Below, piece by piece: positions 17,529-27,649 of a DNA stretch of 64,000 bases. The stretch comes from Pseudomonas alcaligenes. GTDB taxonomy: Bacteria > Pseudomonadota > Gammaproteobacteria > Pseudomonadales > Pseudomonadaceae. Under the pieces are notes generated by a model that was given only the letters and a program-made list of their open reading frames with translations, ran no database searches and was not told the DNA's origin. Position numbers and translations under genes: made by a program. The stretch covers positions 372,001-436,000 of the forward strand of contig NZ_LZEU01000001.1 in the NCBI RefSeq assembly GCF_014490745.1, in the 5' to 3' direction. Within the stretch, counting starts at the first letter, position 1. Each line of letters opens with the position of its first letter.

Positions 17529-17996
17529 TCAGCTTTCCAGCTGCGGCTCGCAGAGCACTTCGCTGGTCACCGAGTTGGCGATGAAGCACTGCTCGTGGGC
17601 GGCGTGGTGCAGCCCGGCCAGCACCTCGGCGCTGGGTGGCGTACCGCTGAAGCGTACGGCCGGGCGCAGGGTCACGCGGGTGATGGCCAGCTTGCCGGCG
17701 GCATTCTTGCCCATCCGCCCTTCGGCGGCATCGCGGTACTGGTCGACACAGAAGCCGGCCTCGCAGGCCAGGCCGAGGAACCACAGCATGTGGCAGCTGG
17801 CCAGGGCGGCGACGAAGGCTTCTTCCGGGTCGACCGCGCTTTCCACCGACATCGGCAGTGGCACCACGCTGGGCGAGGAGGAGCCGGGCACCTCGACGCC
17901 GCCGTCGAAGCGCCACAGGTGGCCGCGGCTGTAGCGGTTGTCGAGGAAGGGTTGGTCGGCGCGCTGCCAGAGGACTTCGGCGTGATGCAGGGCCAT
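17529..17996 (-). CDS. OsmC family peroxide-reducing protein
   Basis: 155 residues of OsmC/Ohr fold. The two expected redox cysteines are visible, one in SCHMLWFL (about 82-89) and one in EQCFIANSV (about 138-146), with the conserved acidic residues of the family (DPEEAFVAALAS). OsmC proteins are thiol peroxidases acting on organic hydroperoxides. The start chosen (MALHHAEVLW) has an AGGAG site eight bases upstream; a longer in-frame version would add 26 poorly conserved residues. Convergent with the LysR gene and divergent from the M20 operon. Confidence 0.88.
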   Translation of the reverse strand: MALHHAEVLWQRADQPFLDNRYSRGHLWRFDGGVEVPGSSSPSVVPLPMSVESAVDPEEAFVAALASCHMLWFLGLACEAGFCVDQYRDAAEGRMGKNAAGKLAITRVTLRPAVRFSGTPPSAEVLAGLHHAAHEQCFIANSVTSEVLCEPQLES

Positions 17997-18150
17997 GGGG
18001 ACTCCTGTAGCTGACGGGCTGCTCAGCATACTCCGCAAGTCGCTGTCGGGTTGATAACCAAGCCTGATAGGCATGTGCAGAGGTGATTATTCAGCACCAG
18101 GCACCTGCGGCATGCTGCGCGGCATTCCAAGAACAATGGCGGGACGTGGC

Positions 18151-19326
18151 ATGCAGTTGGTTACGCAGATTCTTGAGTGGCAGGGCGAGTTTACCGACAT
18201 TCGCCGGCTGATTCACCAGCATCCCGAACTGGGCTTCGAGGAGCAGCACACCAGCACCCTGGTGGCCCGCTACCTGCGCCAGTGGGGCTACCAGGTGCAT
18301 GAAGGCATCGGCGGTACCGGCGTGGTCGGCGTGCTGCACAACGGCAGCGGCAGCAAGCGCATCGGCATTCGCGCCGACATGGACGCCCTGCCGATCCATG
18401 AGGAAAGCGGCGTCGCCCACTGCAGCCAGCATGCCGGCAAGATGCACGCCTGCGGCCACGACGGCCACACCGCGATCCTGCTCTGCGCGGCGCGCTACCT
18501 GGCCGAGACCCGCGCCTTCGACGGCACCCTCAACCTGATCTTCCAGCCCGCCGAGGAGACCCTCAAGGGCGCCAGCCGGATGATCGAGGACGGCCTGTTC
18601 GAGCGCTTCCCCTGCGATGCCGTCTACGCCCTGCACAATATGCCGGGGCTGCCGGTGGGCCTGTTCGTCACCCAGGCCGGGGCCATGAGCGCCTCCTCCG
18701 ACGTGGTGACCATCAAGCTGCTCGGCGTCGGCGGCCATGGCGCCATGCCGCACAAGGCCAAGGATCCGGTGGTGGCGGCCGCCGAACTGGTGCTGGCGCT
18801 GCAATCGATCGTGGCGCGCAATGTGCCGGCCGGCGAAGTCGGCGTGGTCACCGTCGGCTCGCTGCAGGCCGGCGAGGCGGCCAACGTGATTCCCGACGTG
18901 GCCACCCTCAAGCTCAGCGTGCGGGCGACCAACCCGCAGATCCGCGCCCTGCTGAAGAAACGCATCACCGAGATCGCCCAGGGTGTGGCCAAGACCCACG
19001 ACATCGAACTGGATCTGGACTACGACGAGCGCATTGGCGTGCTGATCAACACTCCGGCCGAGACCGCCCTGCTGCAGAACGTGGCGCGTAGCCTGGTGGG
19101 TGAGCAGGCGGTGCTGACCAGCGTACCCAGCGGCTACCTGGGCAGCGAGGACTTCGCCTCGATGCTCGAGGTGCGCCCGGGCTGCTACATAGTCACCGGC
19201 AACGGCAACAGCGGGCCGAGCGGCTGCATGGTGCATAACCCCGGATACGACTTCAACGACCAGGCCATCCCCTTCGGCGCCAGCCTCTGGGTGCGCCTGG
19301 TCGAAACCTACCTGAACGAGGCCTGA
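18151..19326 (+). CDS. M20 family amidohydrolase / aminoacylase
   Basis: 391 residues, M20D zinc hydrolase of the hippurate hydrolase / indole-3-acetyl-amino-acid hydrolase type, which splits N-acyl-amino acids or similar amides. Signatures: GIRADMDALPI with the metal Asp, HACGHDGHT (metal-binding Cys/His), the catalytic PAEE pair, and GGHGAMPH in the lid domain. In-frame starts exist at 18073 and 18136; I chose the one with GGGAC at a suitable distance, giving family-typical length. It opens a four-gene operon: the MFS gene begins three bases after its stop. A role in cleaving an imported conjugate is inferred. Confidence 0.9.
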   Translation: MQLVTQILEWQGEFTDIRRLIHQHPELGFEEQHTSTLVARYLRQWGYQVHEGIGGTGVVGVLHNGSGSKRIGIRADMDALPIHEESGVAHCSQHAGKMHACGHDGHTAILLCAARYLAETRAFDGTLNLIFQPAEETLKGASRMIEDGLFERFPCDAVYALHNMPGLPVGLFVTQAGAMSASSDVVTIKLLGVGGHGAMPHKAKDPVVAAAELVLALQSIVARNVPAGEVGVVTVGSLQAGEAANVIPDVATLKLSVRATNPQIRALLKKRITEIAQGVAKTHDIELDLDYDERIGVLINTPAETALLQNVARSLVGEQAVLTSVPSGYLGSEDFASMLEVRPGCYIVTGNGNSGPSGCMVHNPGYDFNDQAIPFGASLWVRLVETYLNEA

Positions 19327-19329
19327 TCC

Positions 19330-20628
19330 ATGCAGTCCCCTTCCAACCACCGACGCGGCCTGATCGTCGCCATGCTGCTGGCGGTGATGGTCATCAGCGT
19401 GCTGGACAAGACCATCTTCGCCTTCGCCGGCCCGCAGATCATCGACGAGCTGCAGCTCAGCCCCGAGCAGTTCGGCTTTATCGGCAGCGCGTTCTTCTTC
19501 CTCTACTCGGTCTCCGGGGTGCTGGTCGGCTTCCTCGCCAACCGCCTGCCGAGCCGCTGGATTCTCTCCGGCATGTCGGTGGTATGGATGGCCGCCCAGC
19601 TGCTCACCGCCATCAGCACCAGCTTCTACGCCCTGGTCGCCAGCCGCATGCTGCTCGGCGCCGGCTGCGGGCCGGGCACGGCGGTGACCCAGCACGCCTG
19701 CTTCAAGTGGTATGCGCCGCGCGACCGCGTGCTGCCGGCCGCGTGGATCCAGGTGGCGATCATGTCCGGTGCCATCCTCGGCGCCCTGTCGCTGCCGCTG
19801 CTGATCCAGCACCTGGGCTGGCGCGTGGGCTACCTGCTGCTGGCCGGCGTCGGCCTGGTGTGGCTGGGCCTGTGGCTGCTGGTCGGCCGCGAAGGCCAGC
19901 ATGACGACACGGGCGGCGCCACGGCCGGCGGCACCACCTCCTACCGCCATCTGCTGCTCAACCGCACCTTCGCCTTCGTCAGCCTGGCCGGCTTCTGCAC
20001 CTACCTGCCCACCGCGCTGATCTACAGCTGGGTGCCGACCTATCTGCAGAAGGGCCTGGGCATGACGCCGATGCAGTCCGGCTATGTGGTGATGGCCGCT
20101 ACCCTCGGCGTGATCATCCTCAACCTGCTGATGTCGACCCTGTCGCAGCGCGCCATGCAGCGTGGCGCCAGCGTGCGCCTGGCGATGGCCGTACCGATAG
20201 CCGCCGCCTGCCTGATAGGCGGCGTGGCGATGAGCCTGATGGGCTTCGTCGAGCAGGGCATGGGCCTGACCATCGCCCTGTATCTGGTCGGCGGCTCCAT
20301 CGTCAACCTGGTGCCGGCCTTCGCCAACTCGGCGGTGGCCTACATCGCGCCGCCCAAGCAGCGCGGCAGCATGCTGGCGATCCACATCGGCCTGATGACC
20401 AGCGCCGGGATGATCGCCCCGCACCTGGTTGGCCAGACCATCGGCTGGGAAGGTGGCGACCTGGTCAAGGGCTTCGAGCTGGCGATCGGCCTGTTCGGCC
20501 TGGTGCTGATCGTCGGCGGCCTGCTGGCCCTGCTGCTGGTCGATCCGGAGCGCAGCCGCCGCCAGCTGGCCGCCCTCACGCAACCCCACCACGAATCCAT
20601 CACCGTGCCGGCTCCCAGCCAGGCCTGA
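19330..20628 (+). CDS. MFS transporter, anion:cation symporter-like
   Basis: 432 residues and about 12 membrane helices. The opening VMVISVLDKTIFAFAGPQI and the mid-protein sequence resemble the ACS branch of the major facilitators, which import organic anions such as hexuronates, phthalates or galactonate. Starts three bases after the M20 stop, so the hydrolase and transporter are surely co-expressed. The likely cargo is an anionic amide conjugate, an inference from the flanking hydrolases. Confidence 0.87.
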   Translation: MQSPSNHRRGLIVAMLLAVMVISVLDKTIFAFAGPQIIDELQLSPEQFGFIGSAFFFLYSVSGVLVGFLANRLPSRWILSGMSVVWMAAQLLTAISTSFYALVASRMLLGAGCGPGTAVTQHACFKWYAPRDRVLPAAWIQVAIMSGAILGALSLPLLIQHLGWRVGYLLLAGVGLVWLGLWLLVGREGQHDDTGGATAGGTTSYRHLLLNRTFAFVSLAGFCTYLPTALIYSWVPTYLQKGLGMTPMQSGYVVMAATLGVIILNLLMSTLSQRAMQRGASVRLAMAVPIAAACLIGGVAMSLMGFVEQGMGLTIALYLVGGSIVNLVPAFANSAVAYIAPPKQRGSMLAIHIGLMTSAGMIAPHLVGQTIGWEGGDLVKGFELAIGLFGLVLIVGGLLALLLVDPERSRRQLAALTQPHHESITVPAPSQA

Positions 20629-20646
20629 GTCAGGAAATCTGTCCCG

Positions 20647-22116
20647 ATGCACAAACGAGTTCCCTCGCCCCAGCAGCGCCCCGAACGTATCGGCCTGCAG
20701 GACAACTGGCGCGACGCCGACGTGGAAGACGGCTTCTGCGTGGTCGCTGTCGGCGACATCATCATCACCCATGCGATCGCCGCCAAACTGGCGCGCAAGT
20801 CGCCCGAGCTGCTCGCCATCCTCAAGCGCGGCGACGCGGTGGTGGGCAACTACGAATGCACCGCCATCGACTTCAACAGCTACGACGGCTACCCCGAGGC
20901 GCTGTCCGGTTTCTCCTGGCTGATCAGTGATGCCGACGCGCCGGCCGACCTGGCCAGCCTCGGCTTCAACCTGATGGCGCGGGCCAACAACCACGCGCTG
21001 GACTGGGGCGTGGCCGGCCTGCGCATGACCGACGCCCTGCTCGACGAAGCCGGCATCGCCCATGCCGGCACCGGTGACAGCCTGAGCGCCGCGCGCGCGC
21101 CGGCCTTTATCAACACCGACAAGGCGCGGGTGTCGCTGATCTCCTACGCCACCACCTTCGAGGCCAACGCCCCGGCCGCCGACGGCCTCGGCGTGGTACC
21201 GCCGCGTCCGGGCATGAGCCCGCTGCGCACCACTCCGCATCGCCTGGTCAGCGCCGAAGACTTCGCCGTGCTCAAGCGCCTGGATGCCCAGGAGGCCTTC
21301 CAGGATCACTACCTGCTGCGCACCCTGCATGGCGAGCACAGCGTGCACCTGGGCATGGCCCTGCATTACCGGGTCGACCCCAACGCTGCGCCGGGCACCG
21401 TGCGCCTCCACTACGAGTGCGACAAGCTCGACCAGGCCGACATCCTGCGCAACCTGCGCCAGGCCAAGCAGTCCAGCGACTTCACCATCGTTGCCCAACA
21501 CACCCACGAGCCGGACAACCTCTGCCAGGAAGTGCCCAACTACCTGCCGGGCCTGGCCCGCCAGCTGGTCGACAGCGGTGCCGACATGCTCTGCGGCCAC
21601 GGCCCGCACCAGATCCGCGGCATCGAGGTCTACAAGGGCAAGCCGCTGCTCTATTCGCTGGGCAACTTCTGCTTCATGGACAACAGCATGGCGGTGATGC
21701 CGGCGGACAAGTGGGAGAGCCGCGAGTGGCTGGCCGCCGAGGCGTTCGTCGGGCCCAAGGGCATCACCAACCCGCGCATCTCCACCCCGGCCGAGTTCCT
21801 CGAGTGGAAGCGCGTGGTCGGCATCTTCAGCGAGCCGATCTGGTTCGAGAGCGTGGTCGCCGAGTGCCACTTCAAGGCCGATGGCACCCTCAAGGAGCTG
21901 CTGCTGCACCCGATCGAGCTGGGCTTCGCCGGGCGCGACGCCGAGCGCGGCATTCCACGCCTGGCCTTCGACAGCGCGGCCAACGACAACCAGGCACGGC
22001 GCATCCTCGAGCGCCTGCGCGAGTTGTCCGCCGAGTTCGGCACGCAGATCGAGCTCGAGACCGTGCCGTTCGGCGAGCGCCAGAGCAGCGTCGGCCGCGT
22101 GATCCTCGCGTCATAA
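20647..22116 (+). CDS. CapA / PgsA-like metallophosphatase-fold protein
   Basis: 489 residues with the CapA fold: AVGDIIITH near 34-42, GNYECT near 67-72, MARANNHALDWG near 113-124 and HGPHQIRGIEVYKGKPLLYSLGNF in two blocks near 320-343. CapA/PgsA proteins take part in poly-gamma-glutamate capsule synthesis, but no ligase or PgsB/C partner is present and no signal peptide is seen, so a cytoplasmic role is more likely. Together with an M20 hydrolase and an M14-like peptidase it may act on a gamma-glutamyl or related amide. Begins 18 bp after the MFS stop. Confidence 0.87.
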   Translation: MHKRVPSPQQRPERIGLQDNWRDADVEDGFCVVAVGDIIITHAIAAKLARKSPELLAILKRGDAVVGNYECTAIDFNSYDGYPEALSGFSWLISDADAPADLASLGFNLMARANNHALDWGVAGLRMTDALLDEAGIAHAGTGDSLSAARAPAFINTDKARVSLISYATTFEANAPAADGLGVVPPRPGMSPLRTTPHRLVSAEDFAVLKRLDAQEAFQDHYLLRTLHGEHSVHLGMALHYRVDPNAAPGTVRLHYECDKLDQADILRNLRQAKQSSDFTIVAQHTHEPDNLCQEVPNYLPGLARQLVDSGADMLCGHGPHQIRGIEVYKGKPLLYSLGNFCFMDNSMAVMPADKWESREWLAAEAFVGPKGITNPRISTPAEFLEWKRVVGIFSEPIWFESVVAECHFKADGTLKELLLHPIELGFAGRDAERGIPRLAFDSAANDNQARRILERLRELSAEFGTQIELETVPFGERQSSVGRVILAS

Positions 22117-22231
22117 CCCGGCACTGATGCCAGGCGGCCTACAAGGTCGCCGGCATGGGGCATGGCCCCGCACTGCAGAACCTCATGCCGTCGTCCGGCA
22201 CCGGCCACAAGCCTGTGCCGCGGGCCCGGCC

Positions 22232-22260
22232 GTGCCCGCCAAACCCGGCGGGCACTCTTT
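22232..22260 (+). terminator. Strong stem-loop between capA-like and DUF2817 genes
   Basis: Perfect 9 bp arms GTGCCCGCC and GGCGGGCAC around loop AAACCC, followed by TCTTT. It lies 19 bp before the DUF2817 start. It may be a terminator, an attenuator lowering expression of the last gene, or an RNA-stability element. Confidence 0.55.
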
Positions 22261-22278
22261 CCGCACAAGGAACCTTGC

Positions 22279-23370
22279 ATGGATCTTTCCAGCTTCTCGC
22301 AAAGCTACGCCGAAGCCCGGCAGAAATTCCTCGATGCCTGCGCCGCTGCCGGCCTGAGCGTCGAATCCCATGTTCACCCGCTGCGCGGCCGCGATGGCGA
22401 GGAGCTGGCGATGGACGTCGCCCGCCTGGGGGCGGCGGACGCCGCCAACCTGCTGATCCTCAGCAGCGCCTGCCACGGCGCCGAGGGCTTCTGCGGTTCC
22501 GGCATCCAGGTCGAGCGCCTGCGCGACAGCGCCTGGATCGAGCGCTGCAAGCGCGACGACCTGGCCGTACTGTTCATCCACGCGCTCAACCCCCACGGCT
22601 TCTCCTGGCTGCGCCGGGTGACCGAGGACAACGTCGACCTCAACCGCAACTTCATCGACTTCGCCCAGCCGCTGCCGGACAACGCCGACTACCGCGCCGT
22701 CGCCCACTTGCTGCTGCCCAAGCGCCAGCCGCCCACCCTGCTCAGCACCCTGGGTCTGATCGGCTACGCCCTGCGCCACGGGCGCATGGCCCTGCAGGGC
22801 GCCATCTCGCGTGGCCAGCACAGCGACCCCGAGGGCATGTTCTTCGCCGGCACCGCGCCGACCTGGAGCAACCTCACCCTGCGCAAGGTGCTGGGCCAGC
22901 ACGCCCAGCAGTGCCGGCGCATCGGCTGGATCGACATCCACACCGGGCTCGGCCCGCGCGGTGTCGGCGAGCGCATCTACAAGGGCCGGCAGACGCCGGA
23001 AGACATCGCCCGCTGCCGCCGCTGGTGGGGCGAGCAGGTCACCAACAGCGCCGAAGGCAACTCGGTATCGGCCAAGCTCAACGGCACCATCGACAACCTG
23101 GCCCTGGAGCTCTGTGCGCAGGCCGAATACAACGGCCTGACCCTGGAGTACGGCACCCTGCCGGGCCTGCAGGTGCTCAACGGCATGCGCGGCGACCACT
23201 GGCTGTACCGCAACCCGCAAGCCCCGGCGGCCCAGCAGCAGCGGATCAAGCAGCGTCTGCGCGATGCCTTCTACGTCGATGCCGACGACTGGAAGCGGCA
23301 GATTCTGGAGCAGGCGCACAAGGTGCTGGAGCAGACCCTGAACGGTCTGGCCTCGCCACTGCCGAACTAA
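22279..23370 (+). CDS. DUF2817 M14-like zinc carboxypeptidase
   Basis: 363 residues. Metal ligands of the M14 fold are visible: the HxxE pair in SACHGAEGFCGS (about 71-82) and the third ligand in DIHTGLGP (about 222-229), with a likely catalytic Glu in TLEYGTLPG (about 290-298). DNVDLNRNF (about 117-125) supplies the substrate-binding Asn-Arg. Relatives include succinylglutamate desuccinylase and carboxypeptidases. Last gene of the M20-MFS-CapA operon, though a strong stem-loop precedes it. Probably trims an amino acid from the imported substrate. Confidence 0.85.
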   Translation: MDLSSFSQSYAEARQKFLDACAAAGLSVESHVHPLRGRDGEELAMDVARLGAADAANLLILSSACHGAEGFCGSGIQVERLRDSAWIERCKRDDLAVLFIHALNPHGFSWLRRVTEDNVDLNRNFIDFAQPLPDNADYRAVAHLLLPKRQPPTLLSTLGLIGYALRHGRMALQGAISRGQHSDPEGMFFAGTAPTWSNLTLRKVLGQHAQQCRRIGWIDIHTGLGPRGVGERIYKGRQTPEDIARCRRWWGEQVTNSAEGNSVSAKLNGTIDNLALELCAQAEYNGLTLEYGTLPGLQVLNGMRGDHWLYRNPQAPAAQQQRIKQRLRDAFYVDADDWKRQILEQAHKVLEQTLNGLASPLPN

Positions 23371-23374
23371 GGCC

Positions 23375-24082
23375 TTACTGCAGGCTCAGGCCGTGGCGCT
23401 GGTACAGCGCCAGCACCCAGCCTTCGCGGTACATCTGCCGCAGGTTGTCGCGCAGGCGCTGGGCCAGCGCCGGGTCGAGACGGGGATGGCAGGCGATGTC
23501 TTCCATCAGGGTGAGGAAGGGCAGCACCTCGCGCGGCGGCGGATTGGCCGGCAGCGCGGCGACCACTGCCGAGCTGGTCGCCCACAGCCGCGCGCGGCTG
23601 CGCTGCAGCATGCTCAGGTTGAGCGATTCCTTGTTCGAGTAGACCACCTCCAGGCCGACCCGCTGCAGGTAGTCGCCGGCCCCGGAACCCTGGTGGCTGA
23701 GGATGCGCAGGCCACGGGCCTGCTCCAGGCTGCGCAGCTGCAGGGGGTCGTCGGCCTTGGCGTACAGCCCCAGGCGCGAGATCAGCAGCGGGCCGATCCA
23801 GGCGTAATAGGGTTCGCGCTCCTGCTGGCGCTCGACCAGCAGCACGCAGCTGTCCGGTTGCTGCTGCACCTGGTGCAGGGCCCGTTGCAGGGGCAGAAAG
23901 CTCAGTCGATAGGAGGTCTGCGTGCGGCGCAGCAGCTCGGCGGTCAGCTCGATCACCAGGCCCTGGCCGTTGCCATCGGTACCCTGTTCCACCAGCGGCG
24001 GGCGCTCCCAGGCGAACAGCTGCAGCTCGGCGTGCAGCGGCAGGCTCAGCACCAGCAGGAGCAGCAGGCTAATCCCACGCAT
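23375..24082 (-). CDS. Family 3-like periplasmic solute-binding protein
   Basis: 235 residues with an 18-residue signal peptide (ending LPLHAE). The remainder resembles family 3 (polar amino acid) binding proteins: ELTAELLRRTQTSYRLSFLP near 50-69 and an LSHQGSGAGDYLQRV segment near 130-144. No permease or ATPase gene is near. Its ATG lies inside the end of the upstream GlpV-like gene (14-base overlap), so the two are translated together. Could be a sensor or chemotaxis ligand-binder rather than a transport component. Confidence 0.75.
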   Translation of the reverse strand: MRGISLLLLLVLSLPLHAELQLFAWERPPLVEQGTDGNGQGLVIELTAELLRRTQTSYRLSFLPLQRALHQVQQQPDSCVLLVERQQEREPYYAWIGPLLISRLGLYAKADDPLQLRSLEQARGLRILSHQGSGAGDYLQRVGLEVVYSNKESLNLSMLQRSRARLWATSSAVVAALPANPPPREVLPFLTLMEDIACHPRLDPALAQRLRDNLRQMYREGWVLALYQRHGLSLQ

Positions 24083-25748
24083 GCAGGGCCTCCTGGTAGG
24101 GCAGGGTGCGTCCCGGCGGGTGTTCGTTGTCGCGCTGCGGCCAGGGTGCGCCGGGTTGCAGCAGCCAGAACTGCGGGTTGCGTGGCGGGTTGAGCTGCGG
24201 CGCGCAGGCATGCTGCTGGCGCTCGCCGACCGTCTGTAGGTGGCGATCGAAGGCCGTGGCCAGGTTGTGCAGGGCTTGCGCCACGCTGAGCTGGCCGGCC
24301 ACCGCCGGGTGCAGCTCGCGCCACCACAGGCTGGCCATGCCGGCATAGTCCGGCACATTGGCCCCGGTCGGCGTCCAGCGCCGCGCTGCCGCGCTGCGGT
24401 AGAACTCCACCAGGCCGCCGAGGCGCGGCGCCTCGGCGAGCAGGGCCGGCGAGTCGAGGTCGCTGCGGCGGATCGGCGTCAGGCCGACCAGGGTCTTGCG
24501 CAGCGAGGCACTCTTCGAGGTAACGAACTGGGCGTACAGCCAGGCGGCCTGACGCTGGCGCAGTGGGGTGCTCTTGAGCAGCGTCCAGGCGCCGACATCC
24601 TGGTAGCCGGATTTCATCCCGTCCTGCCAGTAGGCGCCGCGCGGCGAGGGGGCGACCCGCCACTTGGGCTTGCCGCCGGCATCCACCACGGCGCTGTCGG
24701 GGCGGGTGTAGTCGGCGGTGAAGGCGGTGTACCAGAACACCTGCTGGGCGATATGGCCCTGGGCGGCGACGTTGCCGGCCTGGTTGAAGTTCATCTGCTG
24801 CGCTTCGGGCGGCGCGTAGCGTTGCAGCCAGTCGATGTACTGCTGCACCGCGTAGACCGCCGCCGGGCTGTCCAGGGCGCCGCCGCGGGCCATGCTGGCA
24901 CCGGCCGGGCGGCAGCCTTCGACGCGGATGCCCCAGTCGTCCACCGGCAGGCCGTTGGGCAGGCCGCTGTCGCCGACCCCGGCCATGCCCAGCCAGGCAT
25001 CGGACAGGCGCCAGCCCAGCGACGGGTCGTAGCCGCCGTAGTCCATGTGCCCGTAGACCCGCTCGCCATCGATCTCGCGCACCTGCTCGCTGAAGAACGC
25101 GGCGATGTCCTCGTAGGCCGTCCAGTTCTGCGGCACGTCCAGCTCGTAGCCATAGCGCTGCTTGAACGCCTGGCGCAGTTCCGGGCGCTCGAACCAGTCC
25201 TGGCGGTACCAGTAGAGATTGGCGAACTGCTGGTCGGGCAGCTGGTACAGCTTGCCGTCCGGGGCGGTGACGAAGGGCAGGCCGATGAAGTCGGCCAGGT
25301 CGAGGGTCGGCGAGGTGACGCCGGCACCTTCGCCGTGGATGAAGTCGGACAGCACCAGGGCCTGGTCGTCGCGAAAGTGCTGGCCGAGCAGATCGCTGTC
25401 GCTGATGTAGGCGTCATACAGCGGCAGGCCGGTTTCCTGCTGGGTGCGCAGCTTGTTGACCACGTCGTCTTCACCGCTGATCTCGTGGATCACGCGGATG
25501 CCGGTGAGCTGGCTGAACAGCGGGGCGAGGACGTTGGCCTCGTACCAGTGGGTGGGGATGTGCTCGGCGATCACCCGTACCTGCAGGCCGGCAAAGGGCT
25601 TGCCGGCTGCGGCGAACCAGTTCAGCTCGGCGCGCTGCTCGGCGGCGCTGAGCGAACTGGGCTGCAGTTCAGCCATGGCTTCCTGCAGCGGATCGGCGGC
25701 GTGCGTGGCAGCGCTCAGCAACAAGCCGAGCCACATCGCGGCGCGCAT
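24069..25748 (-). CDS. GlpV-like extracellular solute-binding protein, orphan
   Basis: 559 residues, signal peptide about 1-18 (ending ATHAA). The body closely resembles rhizobial GlpV, the binding protein of the glycerol ABC importer: [16 protein letters not shown] near 39-54, [20 protein letters not shown] in the first third, [15 protein letters not shown] mid-protein and [11 protein letters not shown] later. The usual glpSTPQU permease and ATPase genes are absent. A C-terminal extension after about 500 is Pro- and Gln-rich. It is divergent from a chemoreceptor and coupled by overlap to a second binding protein, so a periplasmic sensing role is conceivable. Confidence 0.83.
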   Translation of the reverse strand: MRAAMWLGLLLSAATHAADPLQEAMAELQPSSLSAAEQRAELNWFAAAGKPFAGLQVRVIAEHIPTHWYEANVLAPLFSQLTGIRVIHEISGEDDVVNKLRTQQETGLPLYDAYISDSDLLGQHFRDDQALVLSDFIHGEGAGVTSPTLDLADFIGLPFVTAPDGKLYQLPDQQFANLYWYRQDWFERPELRQAFKQRYGYELDVPQNWTAYEDIAAFFSEQVREIDGERVYGHMDYGGYDPSLGWRLSDAWLGMAGVGDSGLPNGLPVDDWGIRVEGCRPAGASMARGGALDSPAAVYAVQQYIDWLQRYAPPEAQQMNFNQAGNVAAQGHIAQQVFWYTAFTADYTRPDSAVVDAGGKPKWRVAPSPRGAYWQDGMKSGYQDVGAWTLLKSTPLRQRQAAWLYAQFVTSKSASLRKTLVGLTPIRRSDLDSPALLAEAPRLGGLVEFYRSAAARRWTPTGANVPDYAGMASLWWRELHPAVAGQLSVAQALHNLATAFDRHLQTVGERQQHACAPQLNPPRNPQFWLLQPGAPWPQRDNEHPPGRTLPYQEALHAWD

Positions 25749-26008
25749 TCAACTCTCCTTCTTGTTATGCGGCTAATCCTAGCCTTGCCCGCCCCCCGCC
25801 GTCACACAGGAATTCACTGAGCGACAAATGGACGCATTTTCGGCAAAAACAGGCGCGACGGCGGAATTCTGGCTATAGCAATAGCGGGCGCTGCCGAAAA
25901 CCATCTAAGACCACCGCATTAAAGAGTGGTCATGGCGTGACCGATATGTGGCTTTTAGCCACTGTGTGGTTTCCGCTACAATCCGCGCCCCCGATTTGGG
26001 TACTAACC

Positions 26009-27628
26009 ATGAAAAACCTGTCGTTGACCCTGAAGTTGTCGCTGCTGCCGGCTGTTGCCCTGCTCGGTTTGCTGCTGTTCGTGGGCTATACCTCGTTGCA
26101 GCTGTCGGCCAACGACTCGCGTCTGGTAACCCTGGAAACCCACAGCTTTCCCACCCTGGAAAAAGCCGATGCGGTGATTTTCCAGTTCTCCCGCCTGCCC
26201 GGCCTGCTTAACAGCGCAGTGGCCGCCGGCGAGCTGGAGACCTTGGGCGATGCGCGCAAGGTGCTCGAAGAGATCGCCAGCAAGCAGCAGGAACTGGACA
26301 ACCTGGCGCGCGGCAACAGCCAGCGCAGCGAGGAACTCGCAGCCTGGCGCTCGGCCATCCAGCGCTATGCCGACAACGCCTTGTCCGCCTCCGAGCAACT
26401 GATCAAGGGCAGCGCCAGCTTCGAAGACCTGCGCCCCAACCTGGATCGCATGGCCAGCGACCTGAGCGCCGCGCAGAAGGTCGCCAGCACCTTCCGCAGC
26501 AACGCCTACGAGGACTTCCAGGCCGCCCTGGTGCAGACCCGTACCGACAACGCCACCACCACCCGTGTCGGTTTCATCCTCACCGCGCTGCTGGTCGGCC
26601 TGGTCGGCCTCGGCGCCTGGGTGATCATCCGCGGCATCATGGGCAACGTGCATGGCGTGATCGACTCGCTGAAAGCTATCGCCCGTGGCGACGGCGACCT
26701 GACCCGGCGGGTCAACGTCGACTCGCGCGACGAGATCGGCGAGATGATCCAGTTGTTCAACGGCTTCCTCGACAAGCTGCAGGGTACTATCCGCCAGATC
26801 ATCGAGGCGGCCAGCCCGCTCGGGCAGATGTCCCAGGAGCTGTACCGCCTGACTCAGGGCGCGGAAGAAAACGCCAAATCGCAGCAGGGCCACACCGACT
26901 CCATCGGTCGCGACATCCAGACCATGACCAGCAGCATCCAGGAAGTCGCCCAGCGCTCCCAGCAGGCCTCGGAGGGTGCCGGCGATGCGTCGCGCCAGGC
27001 CGATGCGGCGCGCACCAGCATCGGCAGCCTGTCCAGCAGCATCAGCGACCTCGGCAGCAGTGTGATGGGCGCGGTGCAGGCCATGCAGCAGCTGGAGGAA
27101 GAAACCCAGCAGGTCGGCTCGGTGCTCACCGTGATCCGCAGCATCGCCGAACAGACCAACCTGCTCGCGCTCAACGCCGCTATCGAAGCGGCGCGGGCCG
27201 GTGAACAGGGCCGCGGCTTTGCCGTGGTGGCTGACGAGGTGCGCAATCTGGCGCAGAAGACCGCCGCCTCTACCGCCGAGATCCAGCAGATTATCCAGCG
27301 CCTGCAGAACAGCGCCAACGGCGTGCTCAACGTGATGACCGCCAACGGCGACAAGGCCCAGACCAGCATCGAGCGCTCGGTGGAAGCCACCCGCATGCTG
27401 GAAACCATCGCCGAGGCGGTAGGCCAGATCGACCAGCTCAATGCCGGTATTGCCCAGCTCACCCAGGAGCAGATCGGCCTGTCCAGTTCCATCCAGCAAG
27501 ACACCCAAGTGTTGCAGCAGGACGCACAAGCAACCGCCAACGGGGCCGAAGCCACCGCACGCCTAGGCGAGCAGCTGGTCAGCACAGGGGATCACCTGCG
27601 CGCGGCGACAGCCCAATTCCGCGTTTAA
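26009..27628 (+). CDS. Methyl-accepting chemotaxis protein
   Basis: 539 residues. Membrane helix 1 is at about 10-32, a periplasmic four-helix-type ligand domain at 33-185, helix 2 near 186-210 ([19 protein letters not shown]) and a HAMP to about 265. The signalling hairpin has its conserved tip [20 protein letters not shown] and [13 protein letters not shown]. No C-terminal CheR-binding pentapeptide is seen. The frame stays open 24 codons upstream, but [11 protein letters not shown] is the natural start. Its ligand is unknown; the divergent neighbours encode two binding proteins and the next gene is a porin. Confidence 0.92.
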   Translation: MKNLSLTLKLSLLPAVALLGLLLFVGYTSLQLSANDSRLVTLETHSFPTLEKADAVIFQFSRLPGLLNSAVAAGELETLGDARKVLEEIASKQQELDNLARGNSQRSEELAAWRSAIQRYADNALSASEQLIKGSASFEDLRPNLDRMASDLSAAQKVASTFRSNAYEDFQAALVQTRTDNATTTRVGFILTALLVGLVGLGAWVIIRGIMGNVHGVIDSLKAIARGDGDLTRRVNVDSRDEIGEMIQLFNGFLDKLQGTIRQIIEAASPLGQMSQELYRLTQGAEENAKSQQGHTDSIGRDIQTMTSSIQEVAQRSQQASEGAGDASRQADAARTSIGSLSSSISDLGSSVMGAVQAMQQLEEETQQVGSVLTVIRSIAEQTNLLALNAAIEAARAGEQGRGFAVVADEVRNLAQKTAASTAEIQQIIQRLQNSANGVLNVMTANGDKAQTSIERSVEATRMLETIAEAVGQIDQLNAGIAQLTQEQIGLSSSIQQDTQVLQQDAQATANGAEATARLGEQLVSTGDHLRAATAQFRV

Positions 27629-27649
27629 CTTTCAACGGAGCATCACCGC

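Noticed and set aside
18091..21909. 1272-codon minus-strand open frame across the M20, MFS and capA-like genes
   Set aside because: It lies antisense to three clear protein families and gives His/Gln/Gly-rich sequence without domains; a composition artefact.
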